NCBI GenBank assembly: GCA_022799495.1
Contig: JAAWON010000005.1
Coordinates: forward strand, 1 to 62,842
Direction of reading: 5' to 3'
Origin: Erysipelotrichaceae bacterium
GTDB lineage: Bacteria; Bacillota_I; Bacilli_A; Erysipelotrichales; Erysipelotrichaceae
DNA: 62,842 nucleotides
The notes beneath the pieces were generated by a model that was not told the DNA's origin, searched no databases, and worked only from the letters and a program-made list of their open reading frames with translations. Below are positions 16,063 to 24,967 of the stretch, piece by piece; position 1 is the stretch's first letter; each line of letters begins with the position of its first letter. Position numbers and translations under genes: made by a program.

Positions 16063-17772
16063 ATGGAATTACATGATATCATCAATGCGATGCAAAACAT
16101 TGAAAGCAATCACAAACTATCAAAGGAAATCGTAATTGAGGCATTGGAAGAGGCATTGGCAAAGGCATACCGCAAACACGTGGAGATCCCTGATGCCTTG
16201 GTGCGGGTAGCGATCAACGAAAAAACCGGCATGATTAAAGTATATAAGCAACGCCGCATTGTAGCCGAGGTAGAGGATGACGAACTGGAAATCTCCTTGG
16301 CAGATGCCAAACGCATCAAGCAGGAATTTGAATTGGATGAATTTGTTGAGGAAGAGGTCAACATTGCGGAAATGGGCCGTGCAGCGGTTGTTCTAGCCAA
16401 AAACGTCATGAAACAGAAAATTCGTGAGGCAGAAAAACAGGCTGTTTACGATGAATACTGTGACAAAGTAGAAGAAATGGTATTCGGCACAGTGGAGACG
16501 GTGGAAGATAAGTTTGTGATCGTTAATCTGGGCAAAGCGATGGCATTGATGCCAAAAAACCAACAGATCCCCAATGAGAAATACAGTGAGGGACAGCGGC
16601 TGCGTGTGGTAATCACAGAGGTCAACCGCGAAACCAAAGGAGCTCAGGTACTTGTATCCAGAGGCGATGCGACACTTGTCAAGCGTTTGTTTGAAAAGGA
16701 AGTTCCGGAAATCTTCCAAGGTGTGATTGAAATCAAAGCGATTGCCCGTGAAGCCGGAGAACGTACCAAAATGGCAGTTTATTCCGCCAATGAAAATGTT
16801 GATCCGATTGGCGCCTGCATCGGGCCGCGGGGTCAGCGAGTTCAGGTTGTAATTGATGAGTTGCGAGGCGAAAAGATTGATATCTTTGAATGGAGCGAGG
16901 ATGTCAGTGAACTGATTAAAAATGCCTTGGCACCGGCTGAGGTATTGGGTGTTATTCCTAACCCGGAACGCAAAAATGGCTTGATTGTGGTCGTTGCTGA
17001 TCATCAGTTGTCCTTGGCCATTGGCAAGCGCGGTAAAAATGCGCGTTTGGCAGTGAAACTGACCGGTTCTAAGATAGATATCAAAGCGCAAAGTGAGATT
17101 GAGGAAGCCGGCATTGATTGGCGTACCATCGCACAGGAACAGCGTGATTTGTTCTTGCAGAAACAAGCTGAGGAAAAGGCGAAGGCACAGGCACTGTTGT
17201 TTGAAACGAAAGACAGTGAGGATCTGCCACTTGAAACACCGGATTTTGCGTACCATGATGTGATTGAAGATACCCATGTGGATGAGATGCTGCGTGAGGA
17301 GGCTTTGGCAAAACAAAATGAGGCTTTGCCAAGTGAAGATAGCGAGGCGCAAGTGCAGGAAGAAAGCGCGCCTTTGGAAACTGAAATGTCAAAACCGCAG
17401 AAGGAAGAAGGCAAGGATCGTAAACCGGCTGATGATTTGGCAGAAGCCGCGCGGCTTGCGAAAGAAAAACAGCGTCAAGAGGGTATTAACATAAAGGAGA
17501 AACAACAGTATGTTTCCAAGTTTGAGAAAATCCTCGATACGAAGCCGCAGAAAAAAGAATCCTTTGTGCGTCCGAAATACAAGCGTCGTGATGATGAGGA
17601 ACCAAAACGCAAGGCAACCTTTGATTTAAGCAAAAAGGACTATGAACTCAAACCGATTTATACCGAGGAGGAATTAGAGGAAATTGCACGTCAGGAACAG
17701 GAAGAAGCAGAAAACGACTGGATCAATGACGATATTGACTTTGATGAATACGACGAATATTACGACGAATAA
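16063..17772 (+). CDS. nusA: Transcription termination/antitermination factor NusA, with a long acidic tail
   Basis: NusA binds RNA polymerase and modulates pausing, termination and antitermination. Residues 1 to about 125 are the polymerase-binding domain, followed by S1 (FGTVETVEDKFVIVNLG) and two KH domains (DPIGACIGPRGQRVQ; LAIGKRGKNARLA), ending near residue 350. The remaining 215 or so residues are a low-complexity tail rich in Glu, Lys, Gln and Asp that ends DIDFDEYDEYYDE. Bacillus NusA stops at about 370 residues, so the tail is extra. The start at 16063 is preferred over an ATG at 16045, which has poor spacing to any site. Confidence 0.95.
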   Translation: MELHDIINAMQNIESNHKLSKEIVIEALEEALAKAYRKHVEIPDALVRVAINEKTGMIKVYKQRRIVAEVEDDELEISLADAKRIKQEFELDEFVEEEVNIAEMGRAAVVLAKNVMKQKIREAEKQAVYDEYCDKVEEMVFGTVETVEDKFVIVNLGKAMALMPKNQQIPNEKYSEGQRLRVVITEVNRETKGAQVLVSRGDATLVKRLFEKEVPEIFQGVIEIKAIAREAGERTKMAVYSANENVDPIGACIGPRGQRVQVVIDELRGEKIDIFEWSEDVSELIKNALAPAEVLGVIPNPERKNGLIVVVADHQLSLAIGKRGKNARLAVKLTGSKIDIKAQSEIEEAGIDWRTIAQEQRDLFLQKQAEEKAKAQALLFETKDSEDLPLETPDFAYHDVIEDTHVDEMLREEALAKQNEALPSEDSEAQVQEESAPLETEMSKPQKEEGKDRKPADDLAEAARLAKEKQRQEGINIKEKQQYVSKFEKILDTKPQKKESFVRPKYKRRDDEEPKRKATFDLSKKDYELKPIYTEEELEEIARQEQEEAENDWINDDIDFDEYDEYYDE

Positions 17773-17788
17773 GGCGAGGAGGGAACCT

Positions 17789-18049
17789 ATGAAAAAAATA
17801 CCAATGCGCCGTTGTGTGGCAACCGGAGAAAGCCTGCCCAAAAAGGAAATGATCCGCATTGTCCGTACTCCGCAAGGAAGTGTTGTCATTGATGAAAGCG
17901 GACGCCAAAATGGGCGTGGCGCATATATGAAGCGCAGTCTGGATGCATTACAGACGGCAATCAAGCGAAAAGCACTGGCACGGGCTTTGGAATGTGAAAT
18001 TCCCCAAGAAATATATGATGAATTAGCGCAGATGTTTGCCCATGCATGA
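17789..18049 (+). CDS. rnpM: RNase P modulator RnpM (YlxR)
   Basis: The 86-residue YlxR family protein shows the motifs RRCVATGE, PKKEMIRIVR and GRGAYMKRS. YlxR homologues bind the RNase P RNA and modulate its activity. GAGGAGGGAACCT precedes the ATG. It lies between nusA and ylxQ as in other Firmicutes, and overlaps ylxQ by 8 bp. Confidence 0.9.
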   Translation: MKKIPMRRCVATGESLPKKEMIRIVRTPQGSVVIDESGRQNGRGAYMKRSLDALQTAIKRKALARALECEIPQEIYDELAQMFAHA

Positions 18050-18335
18050 GATCAATGGATTGTTGGGCTTGGCAAAGCGCTCAGGCAATGTGATCAGCGG
18101 TGATGGTCTGATCAAAAGCATTCAAAGTGGCAAGGCGAAACTTGTCATTATCAGTGAGGAATGCGGGGAAAATCTTCGCAAGAAGCTGGTAGATAAGTGC
18201 ACGTATTATAAAATACCCTATGTATACATGGAGGAGTTTGCGTTGAATCAATCACTTGGCAGTATGAACCGTAAGGCGATTGCGATCAAGGAACAAGGGT
18301 TTGCGCAGAAACTTCATGCTTGCTTGAAAGGTTAG
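18042..18335 (+). CDS. ylxQ: L7Ae-family ribosomal protein YlxQ
   Basis: A 97-residue L7Ae/L30e/S12e/Gadd45 family protein beginning [20 protein letters not shown]. It should bind kink-turn RNA; its exact target is not settled. The ATG at 18042 is inside the rnpM end, giving an overlap typical of this operon. An in-frame TTG two codons upstream is less likely. Confidence 0.88.
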   Translation: MHEINGLLGLAKRSGNVISGDGLIKSIQSGKAKLVIISEECGENLRKKLVDKCTYYKIPYVYMEEFALNQSLGSMNRKAIAIKEQGFAQKLHACLKG

Positions 18336-18343
18336 GTGATATT

Positions 18344-20179
18344 ATGGCAAGAGGACCACAGCGAAAAGGTAATAACAAGCGGCGCAACAATCGTGCGCAG
18401 GCACCGATGAGAAAGCGTGAGGAAGTCAAGGAATTGACTTATAGTTCCGCAATGAGCGTTGGTGAATTGGCAGATAAGTTGAATCGCAATGCAAGTGAGA
18501 TTATCAAGTTGTTGTTCATGATGGGCACAATGGTGACGATCAATTCAACTTTGGATGAGGAAAATATTGAATTGATCTGCATGGAATTCAATGTGGAAAC
18601 ACATAAGGAAATCATCGTTGAGGAAAGTGATTTTGAAGAGATGATGGAGTTGGAAGGTGAGGATGAAAACGCTGTCTCCCGCCCACCTGTCATCACGATT
18701 ATGGGACATGTCGATCATGGTAAGACGACACTGTTAGATACCATCCGTAAAACCCATGTGACGGAAGGGGAGTTCGGTGGTATTACGCAGCACATCGGTG
18801 CTTATCAGGTCAATGTTCGCAATCAAAAAGTAACCTTTCTTGATACCCCGGGGCATGAGGCATTTACCGCCATGCGTGCGCGTGGTGCGAAAATCACGGA
18901 TATTGTTATCATTGTGGTGGCGGCAGATGATGGTGTTATGCCACAGACAAAAGAAGCGATTGATCATGCGAAAGCAGCCGGAGTACCGGTGATTGTCGCA
19001 GTGAATAAGATGGATAAAGCCGGTGCCAATCCCGATCGTATCATGTCAGAGATGGCAGAACTTGATATGATGCCGGAGGAATGGGGCGGCAATACAATCT
19101 TTTGTAAGATCTCCGCTAAGAGCGGTGATGGTGTAAAGGATTTATTGGATACGATTATGGTATTAGCCGAGGTGGAAGATTTCAAGGCAAATCCAAATCG
19201 CCTTGCGGTTGGTACGGTAATTGAGGCAAAATTGGATAAAGGACGCGGTCCTGTCGCTACTTTATTGGTTCAAAGCGGAACGCTAAAAACCGGTGATAGT
19301 TTAGTGGTTGGAACTGCGTTTGGGCGAGTGCGTAAAATGGTCGATGATTTAGGTCGTGAGATCAAGAGTGCCAAGCCATCCACACCGGTGGAGATCATCG
19401 GCTTGAATGATGTTCCGGTGGCCGGTGATGTTTTTAAGGTATTTGACAGTGAGAAAAAGGCGCGTCAAATTGCCGAAACGCGTTTGCAGAAGCGGATTGA
19501 TCAGGAGCGCAATGCAAGCAGTGCCATGTCTTTGGAAGATTTGGCACGTCAGATTGAAGAAGGCGATTTGCAGACGATCAATATTATCATCAAGGCAGAT
19601 GTGCAGGGCAGTGCGGAAGCAGTGAAGGCCAGCATGGAAAAAATTGATGTACAAGGCGTAAAGGTCAATGTCATTCGTTCGTCAGCCGGAGCGATTACAG
19701 AATCTGATATCATGTTGGCAAGTGCTTCTCATGCGCTCATATATGGCTTTAACGTACGTCCCAATGCGACAGTACGCAAGAAAGCTGAAGAAGAAGGCAT
19801 TGAAATTCACCTGCATAATATCATCTATAAGGCACTGGAGGAAATGGAAAGTGCCATGAAGGGTATGCTGGCGCCGGTATATGAAGAAGTTGTCATCGGA
19901 CAGGCGGAAGTACGTCAGCTCTTCAAAATGAGCAAGGTTGGTACGATTGCCGGTTGTATGGTCACGGATGGCTGTATGAAGCGGGAGTGCAGTGTTCGCC
20001 TGATTCGTGAAGGCGTTGTGATTTATACCGGTAAACTGAACTCGCTGCGGCGCTTCCAAAATGATGTGAAGGAAGTGCAGAGCGGCTTTGACTGCGGTTT
20101 GACAATTGAGAACTATAATGATATCAAGGTGGATGACATCATCGAAGCATATGAGGATCAACAGGTTTCGGTTGAATAA
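18344..20179 (+). CDS. infB: Translation initiation factor IF-2
   Basis: The GTPase places initiator tRNA on the ribosome. The protein has 611 residues, with a short basic N-terminal stretch instead of the long leader seen in many species. The G domain has GHVDHGKTT at 121-129, DTPGHEAF and NKMD. The C-terminal fMet-tRNA-binding part has [18 protein letters not shown]. The ATG at 18344 has GGTTAGGTGATATT before it and lies 8 bp after ylxQ. Confidence 0.96.
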   Translation: MARGPQRKGNNKRRNNRAQAPMRKREEVKELTYSSAMSVGELADKLNRNASEIIKLLFMMGTMVTINSTLDEENIELICMEFNVETHKEIIVEESDFEEMMELEGEDENAVSRPPVITIMGHVDHGKTTLLDTIRKTHVTEGEFGGITQHIGAYQVNVRNQKVTFLDTPGHEAFTAMRARGAKITDIVIIVVAADDGVMPQTKEAIDHAKAAGVPVIVAVNKMDKAGANPDRIMSEMAELDMMPEEWGGNTIFCKISAKSGDGVKDLLDTIMVLAEVEDFKANPNRLAVGTVIEAKLDKGRGPVATLLVQSGTLKTGDSLVVGTAFGRVRKMVDDLGREIKSAKPSTPVEIIGLNDVPVAGDVFKVFDSEKKARQIAETRLQKRIDQERNASSAMSLEDLARQIEEGDLQTINIIIKADVQGSAEAVKASMEKIDVQGVKVNVIRSSAGAITESDIMLASASHALIYGFNVRPNATVRKKAEEEGIEIHLHNIIYKALEEMESAMKGMLAPVYEEVVIGQAEVRQLFKMSKVGTIAGCMVTDGCMKRECSVRLIREGVVIYTGKLNSLRRFQNDVKEVQSGFDCGLTIENYNDIKVDDIIEAYEDQQVSVE

Positions 20180-20190
20180 GAAGGTAAACA

Positions 20191-20532
20191 ATGAAGGCAA
20201 AACAGGATAAATTGGCCGGCATTATTCAAAAAGAGATATCGAATATCATCCAATTTGAATTAAAAGATCCCAAAGTCGGCTTTATTACCATTACGGATGT
20301 CAGAGTCAGCGGTGATTTTTCACAGGCAAAGGTCTATGTGTCTTTCTTGGGTAAGGAAGAGCGCAAAGAGGCGGGGATGAAAGCATTGGAACGCTCCAAA
20401 GGTTTTATCCGTTCGCAGTTGGCACAGCGTTTGAGTATTCGCAAAACACCGCAGTTATTCTTCTTTCATGACAACGCATTGGAACAAGGATATAAAATCG
20501 AGCGAATCATCGCTGATATCCATAAACAGTAA
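20191..20532 (+). CDS. rbfA: Ribosome-binding factor A
   Basis: The 113-residue single KH-like domain protein aids 16S 5' end maturation in the 30S subunit. Motifs visible are LKDPKVGFITITDVRVSGD, AKVYVSFLG and RKTPQLFFFHDNALEQG. It is the last gene of the rimP-infB operon; a terminator overlaps its stop region. Confidence 0.94.
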   Translation: MKAKQDKLAGIIQKEISNIIQFELKDPKVGFITITDVRVSGDFSQAKVYVSFLGKEERKEAGMKALERSKGFIRSQLAQRLSIRKTPQLFFFHDNALEQGYKIERIIADIHKQ

Positions 20533-20554
20533 AAAAGGGCAGATGCCCTTTTTT
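20531..20554 (+). terminator. Terminator of the rimP-rbfA operon
   Basis: AAAAAAGGGCA and TGCCCTTTTTT form an almost loopless hairpin (2 nt) with six T. Confidence 0.85.
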
Positions 20555-20618
20555 GTATGGAAGAGTGATCAAGATAAATGATCGCGTAATAAATGATAGA
20601 TGCTAGGAGGAATTGTGC

Positions 20619-22979
20619 TTAATCCTGTTGCGTGGCTTCGATGATGCGTTTGCGGATACCTTCAAAACGATGAAGTACATGATCGAGCCAAGTCATGAAA
20701 GGCATTACGGCAAGACTTCCGCCAATGCATACAAATAGGGAAAGCCAATCAAGGCGAGCGATCATAAACAATTCTTTGAGGAAAACAACCGCAAGCAGAA
20801 ACAACAGCGTCAGCGTATAGAAGAGAATCCGTCTTTGTCGGGTAAAGGGAACACAGACGCGTTGTAGTGCTGTCAATGAGCAAACACCGGTTAAAATTAC
20901 ACACATAGTAGAGCGCACCGTATCATCATAACCGCAGATCGAGGTAAAAGCAGAGATCAACAGGATATAGATGACAACACTTAACGCAGCCGGTAGTGCC
21001 TGTGATAATACATTGATCATGAAGTTGCCTTTGAGACGGTTATGATTTGGCTCTAGCGCCAAGAAGAAAGAAGGAATGCCTACGGTCAGGGAAGAAATGA
21101 GGGTAAGCTGAATGGGAATAAATGGATAGCGACTGTTGAGAAACAGGGTTAAAAGTGATAACAGTAAGGAAAATATAGTTTTGATCAAAAACAGGGAAGC
21201 GGCGCGCTGTATGTTATTGATGACACGTCGTCCTTCAGTGACAATAAAGGGCATATGTTTAAAATTATTATCCAACAAGACAAGGTTTGCGATGTTCTTA
21301 GCGGCCTCACTGCCCTGAGACAACGCAATGGAGCAGTCAGCCTCTTTCAATGCCATGACATCATTGACTCCATCCCCGATCATGGCAGTGGTATGTCCTT
21401 GCTGCTTCAAGGCTGCGATCAGCTGCTTTTTTTGTTGGGGTGAAACACGTCCAAAGACACTGTACTGTTTCGCCGCATCAAACAATTCTTCCTCGCGCAA
21501 AGTAGAAGCATCTATGTAGGCGTCCGCATGAAGCACACCGGCCCGTTTGGCAATCTTGTGTACAGTAAGTGGGTGATCGCCACTGATGATTTTGATATCA
21601 ACACCTTGCGAAGCAAAATATCCCAAAGTTTTAGGAGCCTCTTCACGGATTGGATCGTTCAGTACAATGAAAGCAATGACCTCCCAAGAGCGGGGAAGTG
21701 TTTGTTCTTGAATGAGTGAAGTGCTATGACACAATGTAATGACACGACTGCCTTGTAACGCATAATGGCGTAGTTGATTCACAATCATCGGATCCTGTGC
21801 CGTGCTGATATATTCATATGCGCCCATCGCATAAGTTCCATCTTCAAAACTCACCGCACTGTATTTGCGCTCACTGGAAAAGGGAATGGCGGCTAGGGCA
21901 GTAGGAATCTCTTGCGCAGGCTCAATGTAACAACGTATTGCCTGTGCGGTTGAATTATCATCCTCCAGAACAGCCAGCATGCGGGCCAAAATCGCTTCAA
22001 CATCACTTTCATTGAACTGAACAATGGTTTCCACCTGCATGGCTCCTTTGGTGATTGTTCCCGTTTTATCCAAACACAAGGTATCTACCCGTGCTAAGGT
22101 TTCAATACAATACAATTCCCGTACTAATGTGTGCTGTTTGGCTAAATGAATGGATCCAAGGGCTAATGCGATGCTACTCAACAGTACCAATCCTTCCGGT
22201 ATCATTCCAATCAAAGCCGATACAGTAGGGATGATCGCATCCGCAAAGCCATATTCCAACAAATAGTATTGTTTCAAGAATAATAGAATTCCAATGGGAA
22301 TAATTGCAATTCCAATGTATTTGATAATGAAATTGATCGAATCCCGCAGTTCGCTTTTATGCTTTTTTAATTGTTTGGCATCCTTTAAAATACTGGTCGC
22401 ATAGTTTTGTTCCCCAACATGTTCTACCCGTGCATAGGCACTGCCAGATAAAATATAACTGCCGGAATAGAGAAAATCACCGGGCTGTTTAACGATCACA
22501 TCTGATTCGCCGTTTACATTGCTTTCGTTGACCTCCAGTCTGCCTTCACATAAAATGGCGTCGCTACAAATTTGAACGCCCGCATGTAGAACCATAATAT
22601 CATCTAATACAACTTCCTCTAAATGAATGCTCACTCTTTTGCCATCCCTGACGACTTCCACCCTGGATTCATTTAAAATCGCTAGGCGATCCAGTAAGCG
22701 CTTGGCACGAATTTCCTGAAAGATACCAATCGCTAAATTACTGATTGCCACTCCTAAAAATAATAGATTGCGATAGGATCCGACATATATGATGAGACCG
22801 GCTAATATCGCATTGATTAAATTAAATAGGGTAAAGAGATTATCACGAAAAATATCACGATAGGATTTCGTGGTACGAGGAGGCTGTTCATTATGTAGGT
22901 GTGCCGCTATTCGTTCCTCAATTTGACTTTGCGTTAAACCCTGCTGAAGTTCGCTTTGATATCGCTTGATTTCCTGCAT
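20619..22979 (-). CDS. P-type cation ATPase, CtpE-like (probable Ca2+ exporter)
   Basis: The 786-residue membrane pump has the phosphorylation motif DKTGT, the P-domain TMIGDGVNDVMALKEADCSIAL and membrane motif SALIGMIPEGLVLLSSIALA, which resembles mycobacterial CtpE (calcium). The actuator motif is NGES instead of TGES, so the catalytic Glu is kept but the Thr is changed. About ten membrane helices are evident, including a six-helix C-terminal block. The ATG at 22979 has an AGAAGTGA site; a GTG at 22988 is the alternative. It is convergent with rbfA. Ion specificity is inferred, not shown. Confidence 0.82.
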   Translation of the reverse strand: MQEIKRYQSELQQGLTQSQIEERIAAHLHNEQPPRTTKSYRDIFRDNLFTLFNLINAILAGLIIYVGSYRNLLFLGVAISNLAIGIFQEIRAKRLLDRLAILNESRVEVVRDGKRVSIHLEEVVLDDIMVLHAGVQICSDAILCEGRLEVNESNVNGESDVIVKQPGDFLYSGSYILSGSAYARVEHVGEQNYATSILKDAKQLKKHKSELRDSINFIIKYIGIAIIPIGILLFLKQYYLLEYGFADAIIPTVSALIGMIPEGLVLLSSIALALGSIHLAKQHTLVRELYCIETLARVDTLCLDKTGTITKGAMQVETIVQFNESDVEAILARMLAVLEDDNSTAQAIRCYIEPAQEIPTALAAIPFSSERKYSAVSFEDGTYAMGAYEYISTAQDPMIVNQLRHYALQGSRVITLCHSTSLIQEQTLPRSWEVIAFIVLNDPIREEAPKTLGYFASQGVDIKIISGDHPLTVHKIAKRAGVLHADAYIDASTLREEELFDAAKQYSVFGRVSPQQKKQLIAALKQQGHTTAMIGDGVNDVMALKEADCSIALSQGSEAAKNIANLVLLDNNFKHMPFIVTEGRRVINNIQRAASLFLIKTIFSLLLSLLTLFLNSRYPFIPIQLTLISSLTVGIPSFFLALEPNHNRLKGNFMINVLSQALPAALSVVIYILLISAFTSICGYDDTVRSTMCVILTGVCSLTALQRVCVPFTRQRRILFYTLTLLFLLAVVFLKELFMIARLDWLSLFVCIGGSLAVMPFMTWLDHVLHRFEGIRKRIIEATQQD

Positions 22980-23268
22980 GACATTCACTTCTGCTTTCTT
23001 TTTCTATCTATATTATAACAAGAAATGCTTCCATCTGTCCTTACAATTTTTTAATATTTTCATGTGTGCATGAGGGAAAATGCGTTTTTGTGTAATTGAA
23101 CGACAAAATTGGTATCTTAACGATTTTTTCTGGCAAATAAGACGTTGATTATATACAATAAATTAGAATTGGTTTTGATACAAATGGAGTGGCAGGCTTG
23201 TATCTGGCAAGGGGGATATTAGCGTAAGGTGGGCGTTAGAAAGTGATGAAGTTTCAGGAGGTGAAAAA

Positions 23269-23715
23269 ATGCGCGTTGAAATAAACTATGTCACAAATCC
23301 TAAACAGGAACGAGTGGTACTTGAATGCATGGAATTAAAAGGGGAGTTTGCGGATATTCATGCTTATTGTTTGGCTAAGTCTTGTGCTTTGTCGGTGTTT
23401 GAAAAAGAGCGAATGCGGCGGCTCAATGTTCATGATATTCTATATTTTGAAGCGTTAGAGGAGCGTGTTTTTGCGTATACGCAAGATGGTGTATATGAGG
23501 TGAAAAAACGCTTATATGAGTTAAGCGAGGAGTATGGCAGTTATCATTTTGTGCGTTGCTCCAAGGCTTTTGTTATTCAACTGCTTAAGGTGGAATCCAT
23601 TCGTCCTGCCTTTAACGGACGCTATTGTGCCCGTATGTGTAATGGGGAAGATGTAATCATCTCCCGTAAATATGCTCGTATTGTAAAATCAAAAATAATG
23701 GAGGGATTTGAATGA
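23269..23715 (+). CDS. LytTR-type DNA-binding regulator
   Basis: The 148-residue protein ends in a LytTR domain: VHDILYFEALEERVFAYT, YHFVRCSKAFVI, ISRKYARIVKSK. It has no receiver domain. It overlaps a DUF3021 membrane gene by ATGA, the typical LytTR-DUF3021 pair in which the membrane partner often controls the regulator. AGGAGG precedes the ATG. Binding sites could not be picked with confidence, although GACGTTGAT upstream fits part of the usual motif. Confidence 0.85.
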   Translation: MRVEINYVTNPKQERVVLECMELKGEFADIHAYCLAKSCALSVFEKERMRRLNVHDILYFEALEERVFAYTQDGVYEVKKRLYELSEEYGSYHFVRCSKAFVIQLLKVESIRPAFNGRYCARMCNGEDVIISRKYARIVKSKIMEGFE

Positions 23716-24152
23716 ATAAAACAGATATTCTAAAACAAATGGCACTCAATTTCTTTATGATTCATTGCGGAATCAATGCGGCGATAGGATTGATCGGTTC
23801 TCTTTATGCACAAGATCAGTGTATTCCTTATTCTGCCATGTTTTCACCGATGATCTATGCGTTTTTCTGCGTTTTGCCTACGCTAATCACATATAGCGCA
23901 AAGGAGATGTCGATTCCGAGGCTACTGGTACGCAAATTATTGGAATTTCTCTTGATTATGGGGATTGTACTTGTTTTGACCTATTCATCCGGTTTATGGA
24001 CCAGTCCTCTTATCGTAGGAGCGATTATGCTTTCAGTTGCGGTGGTTTATGGAGTGGTTTGCGGTTTGGATTACTTGATTTGTAACACGAAAGCAAGAGC
24101 GATGAATCGCTCATTAAAACAGGCACAGGTGCATTATGAAGCAAAGGGATAA
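23712..24152 (+). CDS. DUF3021 family membrane protein
   Basis: The 146-residue protein has four membrane segments (about 12-30, 47-64, 75-93 and 96-120) and ends in a basic cytoplasmic tail. It is coupled to the LytTR gene by a 4-bp overlap. In this arrangement the membrane protein is thought to inhibit the LytTR regulator. It is convergent with plsY; the hairpin at 24154 ends plsY transcription. Confidence 0.78.
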   Translation: MNKTDILKQMALNFFMIHCGINAAIGLIGSLYAQDQCIPYSAMFSPMIYAFFCVLPTLITYSAKEMSIPRLLVRKLLEFLLIMGIVLVLTYSSGLWTSPLIVGAIMLSVAVVYGVVCGLDYLICNTKARAMNRSLKQAQVHYEAKG

Positions 24153-24153
24153 T

Positions 24154-24174
24154 AAAAAAGATGCTTATTGCATC
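24154..24174 (-). terminator. Terminator after plsY
   Basis: GATGC and GCATC pair around a 5-nt loop, with six T on the minus strand. Confidence 0.6.
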
Positions 24175-24181
24175 CGCTGAT

Positions 24182-24793
24182 TTACAACCAAGTGATTTTG
24201 CTTTCCTCATGATGCAGGATGCGCTGAATATTGGCGCGATGGCGATAAATCACAAGTAGGCTCAACAGCCAACTGGCAATCATGATCATAATATTGTCTT
24301 GCATCAAGGTAATATACAGGGAAGAAACCAAAGCCATGCAGATGCTGGAAAGTGATACCATCTTAAAGAAAAACAAAGTCACAAAGAATGCGAGCAAGGG
24401 GATTAACACAAACCATGCATCATGAAAGGTAAAGATTGCCGTAGCCAACAAGAAACCAACCAATGTAGCAGCAGCCTTACCGCCTTTAAAGTGGGCAAAT
24501 AGTGGGTAGCAATGACCGAATGCGGCAGCGACACCGGCCCATATGCCGGCCTCCCGTGCTTCAAAGACCAAAGTTACGAAAGCAACTGCCGCCACAACTT
24601 TTAAGACATCCAAAACAATCGTTGCGACACCTGCTTTTTTGCCAAGAACGCGACCGGCATTTGTGCCACCCAAATTCCCGGATCCATATTGGCGTACATC
24701 CGTATGATAAAAGAACTTACCGATGACAAGGGCAAAGGGAATGGATCCCAACAAATACCCAATAAAAAGATAAATCAGCCACATCCAACTCAT
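24182..24793 (-). CDS. plsY: Acyl-phosphate glycerol-3-phosphate acyltransferase
   Basis: PlsY puts the first acyl chain on glycerol 3-phosphate in phospholipid synthesis. The 203-residue protein has five or so membrane helices and the three conserved motifs GSIPFALVIGK, GSGNLGGTNAGR and GHCYPLFAHFKGGKAAAT. The ATG at 24793 follows AGAGGTGA; an in-frame GTG 9 bp before overlaps that site. It is divergent from parE. Confidence 0.95.
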   Translation of the reverse strand: MSWMWLIYLFIGYLLGSIPFALVIGKFFYHTDVRQYGSGNLGGTNAGRVLGKKAGVATIVLDVLKVVAAVAFVTLVFEAREAGIWAGVAAAFGHCYPLFAHFKGGKAAATLVGFLLATAIFTFHDAWFVLIPLLAFFVTLFFFKMVSLSSICMALVSSLYITLMQDNIMIMIASWLLSLLVIYRHRANIQRILHHEESKITWL

Positions 24794-24877
24794 ATCACTC
24801 ACCTCTTGCGCTCTATTTTATCATGCTTTATCGTTGAAAAAAAGGCTTTCTTTTGCTTTTTGGGCAAAAAATGATGC

Positions 24878-24906
24878 TTGCGAAATGAACGCAAATTTGA
24901 TAAGAT
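24878..24906 (+). promoter_or_regulatory. Promoter of parE-parC
   Basis: TTGCGA (24878-24883) and TAAGAT (24901-24906) are 17 bp apart. Confidence 0.55.
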
Positions 24907-24916
24907 AACTTAGGTT

Positions 24917-24939
24917 AAGTGAGCGTATGCCCACTTTTT
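24917..24939 (+). other. Terminator-like hairpin in the parE leader
   Basis: AAGTG-GC pairs with GC-CACTT (one A-C mismatch) around GTAT, followed by five T. It starts only a few bases after the predicted transcription start, so it could attenuate or protect the 5' end. TATGCCCACT is shared with the rimP leader. Confidence 0.4.
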
Positions 24940-24967
24940 ACATGAAATTTAGGAAGGTGAGCAGTCA

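Noticed and set aside
23100-23268. LytTR binding repeats upstream of the LytTR gene
   Set aside because: Only one partial match (GACGTTGAT) was found; a second spaced copy was not convincing.
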